From Ensifer sp. LCM 4579 (GTDB taxonomy: Bacteria; Pseudomonadota; Alphaproteobacteria; Rhizobiales; Rhizobiaceae), in assembly GCF_001854885.1 (NCBI RefSeq), contig NZ_MDDV01000057.1:245485-309484 (forward strand): a DNA stretch of 64,000 nt, written 5' to 3'. Each line of letters starts with the position of its first letter. The stretch's first letter is position 1. The translations under genes and the position numbers were made by a program. The notes under the pieces were generated by a model. That model made no database searches and was not told the origin of the DNA. It was given only the letters and a program-made list of their open reading frames with translations. Shown here piece by piece: positions 7,801-17,568 of the stretch.

Positions 7801-10014
7801 CTATGCCGCCTTCTGCGCCTCACCATAGGGGTTGAAGCGGCCGTAAAAGGTGTCGCCTTTCTCGGCCATGTCCTTCAGAAGCGGTATCGGCTTGAAATGG
7901 TGGCCGTAGTCCTCGGCGAGCTTTTCGCAGAGTTCGACGAAGGCATTGGCGCCCATGCCGTCGATATAGGAGAGCGTGCCGCCGGTATATGGCGCAAAAC
8001 CGAAGCCGAGGATAGAACCGACGTCGGCCTCGCGCGGATCGGTGACGATGCCTTCCTCCATCGTGCGGGCGGCTTCCAGCGCGATCGTCGCGAGGAAGCG
8101 CCGCTTCAGCACCTCGACATCGATCTTGTCGGCATCCTTCTGTGGATAGAGCTCCTTGAGACCCGGCCAGAGATACTTCTTCGCCGGCTTTGCCGGATAT
8201 TCGTAGAAGCCCTTGCCGTTCTTGCGTCCGCGGCGGTCGAATTCGTCGACCATCTTGTCGATCATCGCCATGTGGCGCGGATCGACGGCTTTCTCGCCGA
8301 GGTCGGCAATAGTCGCTTTCAGGATCTTCTGGCTGAGGTCGATCGCCACCTCGTCGTTGAGCGACAGCGGCCCGACCGGCATGCCGGCCATCTTTGCAGC
8401 GTTCTCGATCATCGCCGGCGGCACGCCTTCGATCAGCATGTCATAGGCTTCGTGGATATAGCGGAAGACGCAGCGATTGACGTAGAAGCCGCGGGTGTCG
8501 TTGACGACGATTGGGGTCTTCTTGATCGCCGCGACATAGTCCAGCGCCGCCGCGAGCGCGCGGTCGCCGGTCTCCTTGCCAAGGATCACTTCCGTCAGCA
8601 TCATCTTCTCGACCGGGGAGAAGAAGTGGATGCCGATGAACCGGTCGGGACGGTTGGAATTCTTGGCGAGGCCGGTGATCGGCAGCGTCGAGGTATTCGA
8701 TGCGAAGATCGTGTCCTCGGCGATCACCGCTTCCACTTTCTCGATTACGTCCTTCTTTACCTGCCGGTCTTCGAAGACCGCCTCGATCACGAGGTCCGCG
8801 TCTTTGAGATCGCCATAGTCGGCCGACGGCGTGATGCGCGAAAGCAGGGCCTCGCCCTCGTCCTTCGTCAGTCGGCCCTTGCCGATCGAGTCCTTGACCA
8901 GCCCCTCCGAATGCGCTTTGCCCTTTCCGGCCGCTTCCATGTCGCGGTCGATAAGGATGACGGGAATTCCGGCGGCGGCCGTTACGTAGGCGATCGAGGC
9001 GCCCATGAAGCCGGCGCCAACGACGCCGACCTTCTTCAGCTCCGTCTTCGGTACGCCGGCCGGCCGGCGGGCGCCCTTGCCGAGTTCCTGCATCGAGATG
9101 AACAGCGAGCGGATCATCGAGAAAGCTTCGGTCGTCTGCAGAATTTCAGTGAAATAGCGCTGCTCGATCCTGAGGCCCGTATCGAAGGGAACCTGCAGTC
9201 CCTCGTAGACGCTCTTCAGGATGGCGATGGCCCCCGGATAATTGCCATAGGTCTCGCGGCGCAGGATGGCCGAGGCCGCGGGCCAGAGCTGCGCTGAAGC
9301 CGGCGTCCAGATGCCGCCGCCCGGTAGCTTGAAGCCCTTTTCGTCCCAGGGCTGAACCGGCTTCAGGCCATTCTTGATCATCCCCTTGGCGGCGTCGATC
9401 AGCTTGTCCGGATCGACCACGTCGTGGACGAGGCCCAGGGCCTTGGCGCGCGAGGCCGTGAGCGACGAGCCGGTCGTCATCATCTGAAGCGCGTCCTGCG
9501 TATTGGTCAGGCGCGGTACGCGCTGAGTGCCGCCTGCTCCGGGAAAGATGCCTACTTTGACCTCGGGCAATGCGATCTTCACCGATTTCGCATTGGAGGC
9601 GACGCGCCCGTGGCAGGCGAGCGACAGCTCGAAGGCGCCGCCCATGCAGGTGCCGTTGATCGCCGAGACCCAGGGTTTGCCGGAGGTTTCGAGCTTTCGA
9701 AAGAGGCTGCTCAGGCGGCCGGCGAGATCGAAGAGCTTTTGCGCCGCGGTGGCCGGGTCCTTCGCCTTTTCTTCGGCCTGGATCGCGAACATCGACTTGA
9801 TCATCGTGAGGTCGGCACCGCCGGAGAAGGAGGATTTGCCGGAGGTGATGACCACGCCCTTGACGGCCGGGTCGCCACTCGTCTGGTCGACGATGGAGTC
9901 GAGCTCCGCCATCACTTCCTGGGTCAAGACGTTCATCGACTTCTCGGGCATGTCCCAGGTGACCAGTGCGATGCCGTCGGCGTCTGTTTCGATCTTGAAG
10001 TTCGTGTAAGACAT
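7801..10014 (-). CDS. fadB: fatty acid oxidation multifunctional protein: enoyl-CoA hydratase / 3-hydroxyacyl-CoA dehydrogenase
   Basis: A 737-residue two-enzyme protein of beta-oxidation. The crotonase half (about 1-190) has the oxyanion-hole segments SGKSSFSGGADLTMI and NGTCMGGAFELSLACHGR. The dehydrogenase half begins at the NAD-binding KKVGVVGAGFMGASIAYV (about residue 327), followed by ASNTSTLPI and HFFSPVEKMMLTEVI, with the C-terminal dehydrogenase repeat in the last 200 residues. It is the last gene of the acyl-CoA dehydrogenase-fadA-fadB operon, 21 bases after fadA. FadJ is an equally acceptable family name. Confidence 0.93.
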   Translation of the reverse strand: MSYTNFKIETDADGIALVTWDMPEKSMNVLTQEVMAELDSIVDQTSGDPAVKGVVITSGKSSFSGGADLTMIKSMFAIQAEEKAKDPATAAQKLFDLAGRLSSLFRKLETSGKPWVSAINGTCMGGAFELSLACHGRVASNAKSVKIALPEVKVGIFPGAGGTQRVPRLTNTQDALQMMTTGSSLTASRAKALGLVHDVVDPDKLIDAAKGMIKNGLKPVQPWDEKGFKLPGGGIWTPASAQLWPAASAILRRETYGNYPGAIAILKSVYEGLQVPFDTGLRIEQRYFTEILQTTEAFSMIRSLFISMQELGKGARRPAGVPKTELKKVGVVGAGFMGASIAYVTAAAGIPVILIDRDMEAAGKGKAHSEGLVKDSIGKGRLTKDEGEALLSRITPSADYGDLKDADLVIEAVFEDRQVKKDVIEKVEAVIAEDTIFASNTSTLPITGLAKNSNRPDRFIGIHFFSPVEKMMLTEVILGKETGDRALAAALDYVAAIKKTPIVVNDTRGFYVNRCVFRYIHEAYDMLIEGVPPAMIENAAKMAGMPVGPLSLNDEVAIDLSQKILKATIADLGEKAVDPRHMAMIDKMVDEFDRRGRKNGKGFYEYPAKPAKKYLWPGLKELYPQKDADKIDVEVLKRRFLATIALEAARTMEEGIVTDPREADVGSILGFGFAPYTGGTLSYIDGMGANAFVELCEKLAEDYGHHFKPIPLLKDMAEKGDTFYGRFNPYGEAQKAA

Positions 10015-10035
10015 ATTCTCTCTCCCGGGATCGGA

Positions 10036-11244
10036 TCAGACGCGTTCGATGATCGTGGCGGTGCCCATTCCGGCGCCGATGCAGAGCGTAACCAGGGCGG
10101 TGTTGAGGTCGCGGCGCTCGAGCTCGTCGAGCACGGTGCCGAGGATCATGGCGCCGGTGGCGCCGAGCGGATGGCCCATGGCGATCGCACCGCCATTGAC
10201 GTTGATCTGGTCGTGGGGGATGTCGAAGGCCTGCATGAAGCGGAGCACGACGGCCGCAAAGGCCTCGTTGAGTTCGAAGAGATCGATGTCGGACAGCTTC
10301 ATGTCCGCACGCTTCAGGAGCTTCTCGGTGACATCCACGGGGCCGGTCAGCATCAGCGCCGGATCGGAGCCGATATTGGCGAAGGCGCGAATGCGGGCGC
10401 GGGGCTTCAATCCCATGGATTCGCCGCCGGCCTTCGAGCCGAGCAGAACTGCCGCGGCGCCATCGACGATCCCGGAAGAGTTGCCGGCGTGGTGGACGTA
10501 GTTGATCCGCTCGATCTCCGGATGCGCCTGGATTGCGACGGCCTCGAAGCCGCCCATCTCACCGGGCATCTGGAAGGACGGATTGAGTGAGGCAAGCGCC
10601 TGCATGTCGGTGCCCGGACGCATGTGCTCGTCGCGGTCGAGGATGGTCAGACCGTTCCGGTCCTTGACCGCCACGACAGAGTCCTTGAAGTAGCCCCTGT
10701 CCCAGGCATGGGCCGCACGCTGCTGGCTTTCGACGGCATAGGCGTCGACATCGTCGCGGGAGAAACCGTATTTGGTGGCGATCAGGTCGGCGGAGACGCC
10801 CTGCGGCATGAAATAGGCCGGCAGGTTGACCGAGGGGTCCATGAACCAGGAGCCGCCCGACATGCCGAGGCCGATGCGCGACATCGACTCGACGCCGCCG
10901 GCGATGACGATGTCGTCCGCCCCCTGGGCGATCTTGGCAGCGCCGAAATTCACCGCGTCGAGACCGGAGGCGCAGAAGCGGGAGATCTGCATCCCCGGCG
11001 CCCGCGTCGAATAGCCGGCCTCGAAGGCTGCCGCCTTCGGGACCACCGCGCCCGCATCCATCACCGGATCGACGCAGCCCATGATGACATCGTCGACGGT
11101 CGACGTGTCGAGGCCGTTACGGTCGCGCACCGCCTCGAGCACCTTGGCTGCAAGGCGGACGGAGGGCACTTCGTGCAGCGCGCCGTCCTTCTTGCCACGG
11201 CCGCGCGGCGTGCGCACGTGGTCGTATACGAAGACTTTCGTCAT
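10036..11244 (-). CDS. fadA: acetyl-CoA C-acyltransferase (3-ketoacyl-CoA thiolase)
   Basis: A 402-residue thiolase that performs the last step of beta-oxidation, releasing acetyl-CoA. The acyl-enzyme cysteine is C91 in SRFCASGLDAVN, the histidine is in GGAIAMGHPLGATGAM, and the second cysteine is in CIGAGMGTATI near the C-terminus. The start MTKVFVYDHVRTPRG was chosen over an upstream ATG because thiolases begin at this point and GGAGATCAAGAG provides a ribosome-binding site. It lies between the dehydrogenase and fadB in one operon. Confidence 0.95.
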   Translation of the reverse strand: MTKVFVYDHVRTPRGRGKKDGALHEVPSVRLAAKVLEAVRDRNGLDTSTVDDVIMGCVDPVMDAGAVVPKAAAFEAGYSTRAPGMQISRFCASGLDAVNFGAAKIAQGADDIVIAGGVESMSRIGLGMSGGSWFMDPSVNLPAYFMPQGVSADLIATKYGFSRDDVDAYAVESQQRAAHAWDRGYFKDSVVAVKDRNGLTILDRDEHMRPGTDMQALASLNPSFQMPGEMGGFEAVAIQAHPEIERINYVHHAGNSSGIVDGAAAVLLGSKAGGESMGLKPRARIRAFANIGSDPALMLTGPVDVTEKLLKRADMKLSDIDLFELNEAFAAVVLRFMQAFDIPHDQINVNGGAIAMGHPLGATGAMILGTVLDELERRDLNTALVTLCIGAGMGTATIIERV

Positions 11245-11352
11245 CTCTTGATCTCCTGTTCGGCGGCACTCCCGGCGCCGGCATATGAAAACTTGGAGCC
11301 GGATGCGGACAAAACGCTGCACGTTTCTCCTCAAGCCAGCTCCAGCTTGAAA

Positions 11353-13149
11353 TCAGAATGCGGCGGCGTCCAGTGCCATCATCGAGTCGGCACCGGTTTC
11401 GATGCGGGCCTTGCGAAGCGCCGTCTCGGGCATGATGCGTTCCATGAAAAACCGCGCCGTGATCAGCTTGTTCCTGAGATAATCGGCATTGTCGGGTGCT
11501 CCTGCCGCGAGCTTTTCCTCCGCGGTCTTCGCGATCTTCGCCCACATGTAGCCGAGCACGACGAGGCCGAAGAGGTGCATGTAGTCGGTCGAACCGGCGC
11601 CGGCATTGTCGGGCTTGGCCATGGCGTTCTGCATGAACCACATCGTGGCGGCCTGCAGGTCGCTCAGTCCCTTCTTCAGGCTCTTGGTATAGCCGGAGAG
11701 CCTGTCGTCGCCGCGGTTCTCCTCGCAGAAATCGCCGATTTCCTTGAACAGAGCCATGACTGCGCGGCCGCCATTCATCGCCAGCTTGCGCCCGACGAGG
11801 TCGAGCGCCTGGATACCGTTCGCCCCCTCGTAGATCATGGCGATGCGGGCATCGCGCACATACTGGCTCATGCCGTGCTCTTCGATATAGCCGTGGCCGC
11901 CGAAGACCTGCTGCGCCATGACCGCGTGGTCGAAACCCTTGTCGGTCAGCACGCCCTTCAAGATCGGCGTCATCAGCCCGAGCAGGTCCTCGGCCGCCTG
12001 CCGGCCCGCCTCGCTGTCGGACCGGTGGGCGATGTCGGATTGCAGCGCCGTCCAGAGCGTGAAGGCGCGGCCGGCTTCGGTGAAGGCTCTGATCGTCATC
12101 AGCGTGCGGCGAATGTCGGGATGGACGATGATCGGGTCCGCTTTCTTGTCCGGCTGCTTGGCGCCGGAAAGCGATCGGCCCTGCAGTCGCTCGCGGGCAT
12201 AGTTCACGGCATTCTGGTAGGCGATCTCGGCGATCGACAGCCCCTGCATGCCGACGCCGAGCCGAGCTTCGTTCATCATCACGAACATGGCGTTGAGGCC
12301 CCTGTTCTCCACGCCGATCAGGTAGCCGGTCGCTTCGTCGTAGTTCATGACGCAGGTGGCATTGCCGTGGATGCCCATCTTGTGTTCGATCGCACCGCAG
12401 GAGACGCCGTTGCGGTCGCCGGGTTCACCAATCTCGGTAAGCGTGAACTTCGGCACGATGAAGAGCGAGATGCCCTTGACGCCTTCCGGGGCGCCTTCGA
12501 TGCGGGCCAACACGAGATGGATGATGTTCTCCGACATGTCGTGCTCGCCGGCGGAGATGAAGATCTTCTGCCCGGAAATTCGGTAGCTTCCGTCACCGTT
12601 CGGCACGGCCTTGGTGCGCAGGAGCCCGAGGTCGGTGCCGCAATGCGGCTCGGTGAGATTCATGGTTCCGGTCCAGGTGCCGGCCACTAGGTTCGGCAGG
12701 TAAGCCCGTTTCTGTTCGTCCGAACCATGTGCCAGGATGGCGGCGATCGCACCCTGCGTCAGGCCGGGATACATCATCAGCGCCATGTTGGCCGAGGACA
12801 TGTATTCGCCGACGGCGGTGTGCAGCGTATAGGGCAGGCCCTGGCCGCCGAACTCCTCCGGCGCCGCGAGGCCGAGCCAGCCCCCCTCACGGTAGAGATC
12901 ATAGGCCGCCTTGAATCCCTTCGGCACGGTGACCGATCCGTCCTCGCGGCGCCTGCAGCCTTCCTGGTCGCCCGAAAGATTGACCGGGAATAGCACTTCC
13001 TCGGAAAGCCTGGCTGCTTCGCCGACGATCGCTGCGAGCATGTCCGCCGTCGCATCCGCGAATCCCGGCAGATTGCGGTAGCGTTCGATCCCGAGCACGT
13101 CGTTGAGGATGAACAGGGTGTCTTCAACCGGAGCCTTGTAGATGGGCAT
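11353..13149 (-). CDS. acyl-CoA dehydrogenase, long form
   Basis: A 598-residue FAD enzyme that introduces the alpha-beta double bond in acyl-CoA. Visible motifs are LTEPHCGTDLGLLRTKA, YRISGQKIFISAGEHD, the FAD-binding RARLGVGMQGL-type segment written EARLGVGMQGL, and QQVFGGHGYIEEHGMSQYVRDARI. The extra C-terminal domain (about residues 475-598) is typical of the long dehydrogenases beside fadAB in alphaproteobacteria. The start MPIYKAPVEDTLF matches this family. It is first in the operon, 108 bases before fadA, and is preceded by a strong palindrome at 13264-13287. Confidence 0.93.
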   Translation of the reverse strand: MPIYKAPVEDTLFILNDVLGIERYRNLPGFADATADMLAAIVGEAARLSEEVLFPVNLSGDQEGCRRREDGSVTVPKGFKAAYDLYREGGWLGLAAPEEFGGQGLPYTLHTAVGEYMSSANMALMMYPGLTQGAIAAILAHGSDEQKRAYLPNLVAGTWTGTMNLTEPHCGTDLGLLRTKAVPNGDGSYRISGQKIFISAGEHDMSENIIHLVLARIEGAPEGVKGISLFIVPKFTLTEIGEPGDRNGVSCGAIEHKMGIHGNATCVMNYDEATGYLIGVENRGLNAMFVMMNEARLGVGMQGLSIAEIAYQNAVNYARERLQGRSLSGAKQPDKKADPIIVHPDIRRTLMTIRAFTEAGRAFTLWTALQSDIAHRSDSEAGRQAAEDLLGLMTPILKGVLTDKGFDHAVMAQQVFGGHGYIEEHGMSQYVRDARIAMIYEGANGIQALDLVGRKLAMNGGRAVMALFKEIGDFCEENRGDDRLSGYTKSLKKGLSDLQAATMWFMQNAMAKPDNAGAGSTDYMHLFGLVVLGYMWAKIAKTAEEKLAAGAPDNADYLRNKLITARFFMERIMPETALRKARIETGADSMMALDAAAF

Positions 13150-13263
13150 TCTTTCCTCGCCTTGATATCCCATCGGGCCGCGCCGAGCGGCTTGCCCGAT
13201 TCCTGCCTTCGAGCACGCACCACGAGCATCGCGTGCGGCAACGTGTACAGGATGCTACAAAAC

Positions 13264-13287
13264 TTTGACGTTTGCGTAAACGTCAAA
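13264..13287. promoter_or_regulatory. candidate operator of the fad operon
   Basis: TTTGACGTTT and AAACGTCAAA form a perfect 10-bp inverted repeat around GCGT, 115 bases upstream of the acyl-CoA dehydrogenase start and 253 bases before podJ. Its style resembles sites of TetR- or MerR-type regulators of fatty acid or branched-chain degradation (FadR/PsrA/LiuR-like), so it probably controls the fad operon. Confidence 0.6.
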
Positions 13288-13365
13288 AATTCGAATCCCA
13301 AAAGTTTCGTCCAGAGCGGCTCGCGGGACCCATGCTGCCTGGCAAATCGTTAAAAATCGAACCGG

Positions 13366-13380
13366 TTAACGGCTTGTTTA
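13366..13380 (+). promoter_or_regulatory. CtrA-like half-matched box upstream of podJ
   Basis: TTAA, seven bases, then TTTA resembles the CtrA consensus TTAA-N7-TTAA with one mismatch. It lies 160 bases before podJ, a gene tied to the cell cycle in Caulobacter. One imperfect site is weak evidence. The rest of the 390-bp gap (13150-13539) shows the fad palindrome and nothing else I can name. Confidence 0.25.
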
Positions 13381-13539
13381 CCACGTTCACTGAATTGTGC
13401 GCTTTGAGATGGTCAAAGCTGCAACCGGTCCGATTCGCCCGTGTTGCGGTTTTGCCCGCATCGGCTGAGCCGCTGGATTGTGAGGGCACTTCCCCTCCTA
13501 TGGCGCTCCCGATGATGGTCACGACAGGGGCGAGAGACA

Positions 13540-16500
13540 ATGAACGGATCGCGAGCCAATTCTCAGCGCATGGGCAACCCGTCCTATGGCGGCAGGTCTT
13601 CGCTCGATGCCCTCAATCGCACCATCGAGGGGCTCGAGGCACGCATCGAAGGCCTGATGAGCAGCGTCAGCCGTGAGCCGCCTCAGCCGGAGAGACCGCG
13701 CGCACCGGCTGACAATCCCGTATCCGAGATCCTCCAGCGCCAACGCGCACTCAGTGCCGGACGCGAGCGCTCGCCATTGAGAGAGCGCTTGGCCGCGCGC
13801 GAGGCAGAACGTTCGGCCCCCCGGTCTTCGGAAGAAACGCGATATCAGCCGCATTTGCCACGAGTCTCCGCAGCTACCGATATCGCCGAGGCGCTCGTGG
13901 GCTTGCGGCAGGACCTGAAGCGCGAGATCGGCGACGGTCTTGTCCGCGAGATGCATGCGCTTCGCTCGGAAATCCGCGGCATCAAGTCCGAGGTGGCGCA
14001 GGATCGCGGCCTTGCCGCTGACGTCCGGACCGACATGCAGCGGCTCGCCGAAAGCATCGGCCAGCTCGGCAGGCATGCACCATCGGCCCAGGCGGACGCG
14101 CTCAGGGCCGAGTTCGACGACCTTCGCGCGACGCTTGACGGCCTGGCGCGCGAAGACAGCATGCGCCGCATGGAAACCCGCTGGAGCGGGGTCGAGGACC
14201 GGCTGAACGCCTTCGACCAGACTCGCGACGATGAACTCGTGGCGCTCGCCTACCGACTTGACGAGATCAAGACGCAGATCGCGTCCCTGAACAAGGGGCC
14301 CGGTATCGACGCTCTCGAGGATAAGCTCGTGGCGGTTGCCGAGGCGGTTGAGTTTCTCGGCCGCCAGATGCAACCGGACGACCGCCGCCTGTCGGCGAAA
14401 TTTGCCGACCTTGATGCGCGGCTCGACGAAATCAGCCGGGCGATTGCAGTCAACAGCCGCAATGCCGGTGCGGACACGTCCTTCGTCAATCGCCTGGAAA
14501 GCAGGCTCGGCGATCTCTCGCGCCAAATCGATAATCTCTCCCGCCCGTCCGATTCCGGACTGGCTGCCAGGATCGAGGCACTGTCGGCTCGCGTCGAGGA
14601 CTTGGCCGGCGAGAGGTCGGCCGCCCGGCTCGAGGAGCGTCTCGATCACCTTTCGGCTCTTCTGGAGGACGGCCAACGCACCGCCGATCCCGAGCTCACC
14701 GGCTATCTTGCCGATATTTCGCGCAAGATAGAGGCGCTTGACCAGGGCAGCCTCAACGACGGGCTCGTCGAAAGGCTCGATTACCTCGCACACCGCATCG
14801 ACGAACTGGCTGCGCAAGCCGAAGCGCCGATGAGCGATACCCGCTTCGACAGGCTCGAAGACCGTCTTGCCGACATCGCACAGCGCCTGGAGGAAACGCA
14901 GGCCGCTCCCTTCGACGATCGCGAGGCCCTGCGCAACCTCGAGGCGCAGATCAGCAATCTTTCCACGCTTGTGAGTCATTCGCATGGGGAGCCCGGTCAG
15001 GCGGCGCCGGCGGAGTTCGAAGACCGCATGAACGCGCTTGAAGACTATCTGGCCACCAGCGACGAATTCATTATCGAAGCCGCTCGGCAGGCGGCTGAAG
15101 CGGTAATGGAGGCCTATTCCAAGAACGTCTCGTCGCACACGACGGCAGGCGCCGACATGGCCGCAATCTCGGCCCTTGCCGAAGACCTCCGCGCGCTCGA
15201 AGAGCTCAGCCGTTCGAGCGACGACCGGACCGCGCGTACCTTCGAGGCCCTGCACGACACGCTCGTCCACATCGCCGAAAAGCTCGAGCGGCTGGAGGAG
15301 AACCGGCCGCAACGGAGCGTCGGCGCACCGGCAATGCCGAAGGCCGCCCAGCCCGACTTCGAAGAACCGTTTCCGGCCGTCGATCCCGACTACGGCGATG
15401 GCGAGTTGCAGCGCAGCGTGCGGGCGCTGCAAGCCGAGAGCAGAGATTTCGTTGCCGAGCCGGCTGCGGCCGAATCCACGGTTTCGCTTGATATTTCGAC
15501 CGTGGAGCGGGTGGAGGCACAGCCTGCAAAGGCGGGCCTTCTGGCCGGCCTGACCCGGCGTTTTTCTTCCAAGCGCAACGCGGCGCCACCGGCGCAGGCG
15601 CGACAGCTCGTCGAACCGGCTCCGTCGATCGACCCCTCCGAAATGCTTGCCCCAGAGGAAGCCAATCTGCTCCTTGAGCCCGGTTCCGGCGTCCCCGACG
15701 TCAAAAAGATCCTCGAACGGGTCCGCGCCGGTCAAATGGCACGTGGCGGCCAGCAGGCACCCGGTGGCGACAAGGCGGATTTCATCGCCGCTGCACGCCG
15801 TGCGGCGCAGCTTGCCGTCGAAGAGGCCGACATGCAGAACAGGGCCAGGGACAACAAGGCGCCCACGGCGCTCAGCGGCGCTTTGGCCCGTCATCGCCGC
15901 CCGATCCTGATGGCGGTCGGCGCGGTGCTGTTGGCGATCATGTCCTATCCGCTCGTCAGCACGATGCTGAAGGGCAAGGAAACACCGGCTGAGCCGGCAG
16001 TGGCGATCGAGCGTCGGGCGGAACCGGAAGGCGCGCAGCCGAAAACTGCCAGCACGGTTGAAACCGCACCCGCCGCAACTTCTGAAGCGGCCGCTGAAGA
16101 GCCGGCGCAGGCCGCCTCCGCCGCTGATGAGGAAGATGCTGCAATGCCCGCCGCCCGTGGTGCGGGTGCTGCGCCTCTGCTGCAGCCGGCGGCAGGGACA
16201 ACGGGTCCCGTTTCATCATTCGAACATTCCTCGCATGAGGCATCCGGGGCTCCGGCGCTCGAACAGGCTAAGGCGACCGACGTCGTTCTGCCGGAAGGAT
16301 TCGGCCCGCCAGCACTGGTGACGGCAGCCAAGGGCGGTGACCCGCTGGCGTTTTATGAGATCGGCGCCCGCTTCACCGAAGGCCGCGGCGTGAAGGAGGA
16401 TCTCGCCGAGGCGGCCAAATGGTACCAGCGTGCGGCCGATGCCGGTGTCGTGCCGGCGGATTACAGGCTCGCCAATCTTTACGAGAAAGGGACCGGCGTC

Positions 16501-17136
16501 GAGCGCGATGCCGCCAGGGCCAAGGTGCTCTACCTGAAGGCTGCGGAAGCGGGCAATGCGAGCGCTATCCACAATCTCGCCGTCATGCTGGCGAGCGGAC
16601 GCGACGGTGCTCCGGATTTCGTGGAGGCGGCAAGGTGGTTCGAGAAGGCCGCCAACTTTGGCGTCCGCGACAGTCAGTTCAATCTCGCCGTGCTCTATGC
16701 CCGCGGCAATGGCGTCGCTCAGAGCCTCGAGGAGTCCTACAAGTGGTTTGCCATCGCAGCCCGTGACGGCGACAAGGACGCGGCGGAGAAGCGGGACGAG
16801 ATCGCGAGGGCGATGAAGCCCGACGAGCTTTCGAACGCCAAGGCGAAGATCGACGCATGGAAGGCACAGCCGGTCGACACCAAGGCCAATACGGTCGAGG
16901 TGCCGGACGCATGGGTCGGGAACTCGACAAAAACGGCGTCGGTCGACATGACCAAAGCCGTGCGCAATATCCAGGCGATCCTCAACAATAACGGCTTCGA
17001 TGCCGGTCCGGCGGATGGGCAGATGGGCAGGAAGACGATCGCCGCGATCAAGACCTTCCAGAAATCGATCGGCCATGAGCCGACCGGGGAGATCACGGAC
17101 GCGTTGGTGAGAGAGCTCTTGAAGCGCAACTCGTAA
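13540..17136 (+). CDS. podJ: PodJ-type polar organelle development protein
   Basis: A 1198-residue single-span membrane protein. Residues 1-650 are a long coiled-coil region of repeated LEERLDHLSALLED / LEDRLADIAQRLEE-like units. A Pro/Ala-rich stretch follows, then one membrane helix (about 788-806, ILMAVGAVLLAIMSYPLVS), a Pro/Ala/Glu linker, Sel1 repeats (about 930-1075, EAAKWYQRAADAG, EAARWFEKAANFG, EESYKWFAIAARDG) and a C-terminal peptidoglycan-binding domain (about 1140-1198, ILNNNGFDAGPADGQMG). This architecture is that of PodJ, which marks the pole and recruits kinases before division. In S. meliloti podJ lies next to this fad operon, which supports the name. Confidence 0.88.
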   Translation: MNGSRANSQRMGNPSYGGRSSLDALNRTIEGLEARIEGLMSSVSREPPQPERPRAPADNPVSEILQRQRALSAGRERSPLRERLAAREAERSAPRSSEETRYQPHLPRVSAATDIAEALVGLRQDLKREIGDGLVREMHALRSEIRGIKSEVAQDRGLAADVRTDMQRLAESIGQLGRHAPSAQADALRAEFDDLRATLDGLAREDSMRRMETRWSGVEDRLNAFDQTRDDELVALAYRLDEIKTQIASLNKGPGIDALEDKLVAVAEAVEFLGRQMQPDDRRLSAKFADLDARLDEISRAIAVNSRNAGADTSFVNRLESRLGDLSRQIDNLSRPSDSGLAARIEALSARVEDLAGERSAARLEERLDHLSALLEDGQRTADPELTGYLADISRKIEALDQGSLNDGLVERLDYLAHRIDELAAQAEAPMSDTRFDRLEDRLADIAQRLEETQAAPFDDREALRNLEAQISNLSTLVSHSHGEPGQAAPAEFEDRMNALEDYLATSDEFIIEAARQAAEAVMEAYSKNVSSHTTAGADMAAISALAEDLRALEELSRSSDDRTARTFEALHDTLVHIAEKLERLEENRPQRSVGAPAMPKAAQPDFEEPFPAVDPDYGDGELQRSVRALQAESRDFVAEPAAAESTVSLDISTVERVEAQPAKAGLLAGLTRRFSSKRNAAPPAQARQLVEPAPSIDPSEMLAPEEANLLLEPGSGVPDVKKILERVRAGQMARGGQQAPGGDKADFIAAARRAAQLAVEEADMQNRARDNKAPTALSGALARHRRPILMAVGAVLLAIMSYPLVSTMLKGKETPAEPAVAIERRAEPEGAQPKTASTVETAPAATSEAAAEEPAQAASAADEEDAAMPAARGAGAAPLLQPAAGTTGPVSSFEHSSHEASGAPALEQAKATDVVLPEGFGPPALVTAAKGGDPLAFYEIGARFTEGRGVKEDLAEAAKWYQRAADAGVVPADYRLANLYEKGTGVERDAARAKVLYLKAAEAGNASAIHNLAVMLASGRDGAPDFVEAARWFEKAANFGVRDSQFNLAVLYARGNGVAQSLEESYKWFAIAARDGDKDAAEKRDEIARAMKPDELSNAKAKIDAWKAQPVDTKANTVEVPDAWVGNSTKTASVDMTKAVRNIQAILNNNGFDAGPADGQMGRKTIAAIKTFQKSIGHEPTGEITDALVRELLKRNS

Positions 17137-17568
17137 CGAAATCAACCCCGGCGCAGTGCCTCCAGGCGCGCAGAACCCCAGTCGCACTTGCCCGCCGGCC
17201 CGGCCGCGTTCTTTCCGCAGGCGCGAGAAAAACGCCCCAATAATGCCGCAGATAGGCGCCACAGGGCTGTCAGCACGGAAGTTGCGCGCCATCTGCCTGC
17301 CATGTGCCCGGCAAGGTTGACAGTTTCGGACCTGGGGCGCATGAGGGGAGGTGCAGTCTGCTGCCCCTCGGAGGTTGGCCGTCTGCCGCTACATCCCTGC
17401 TCGTGGTGAATCACCATCCGCTTCGATGCATCGCGCCGCGCCTCTTGAAGGCGTGAGCCATGCGGAGAATTCAAGGCATGCACAATTCCTAAATCGTTTC
17501 CGGTTTAGGGGTTGTGAAGTTGCAGTTGCCGCCCGCTCCGCGGGCTGTTGATACATCGAGGTTCGGCC
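17137..17568. other. 431-bp intergenic region between podJ and the TauE-like gene
   Basis: A minus-strand frame of 113 codons (17142-17483) covers part of it but has no recognisable protein and unusual composition, so I treat the region as noncoding. Near its end is an imperfect inverted repeat, CCTAAATCG-TTT-CGGTTTAGG (17489-17509, one mismatch), about 60 bases before the next gene, which could be an operator. Confidence 0.4.

Noticed and set aside
10624..12690. Plus-strand frame of 688 codons across fadA and the acyl-CoA dehydrogenase
   Set aside because: It is antisense to two well-supported enzymes, spans their junction and has histidine/arginine-rich composition typical of shadow frames.
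13519..15894. Minus-strand frame of 791 codons opposite podJ
   Set aside because: It lies wholly antisense to the coiled-coil part of podJ, has no recognisable domain, and is a by-product of GC-rich codon use.
17142..17483. Minus-strand 113-codon frame after podJ
   Set aside because: No ribosome-binding site, no domain and atypical composition; kept as an intergenic region.
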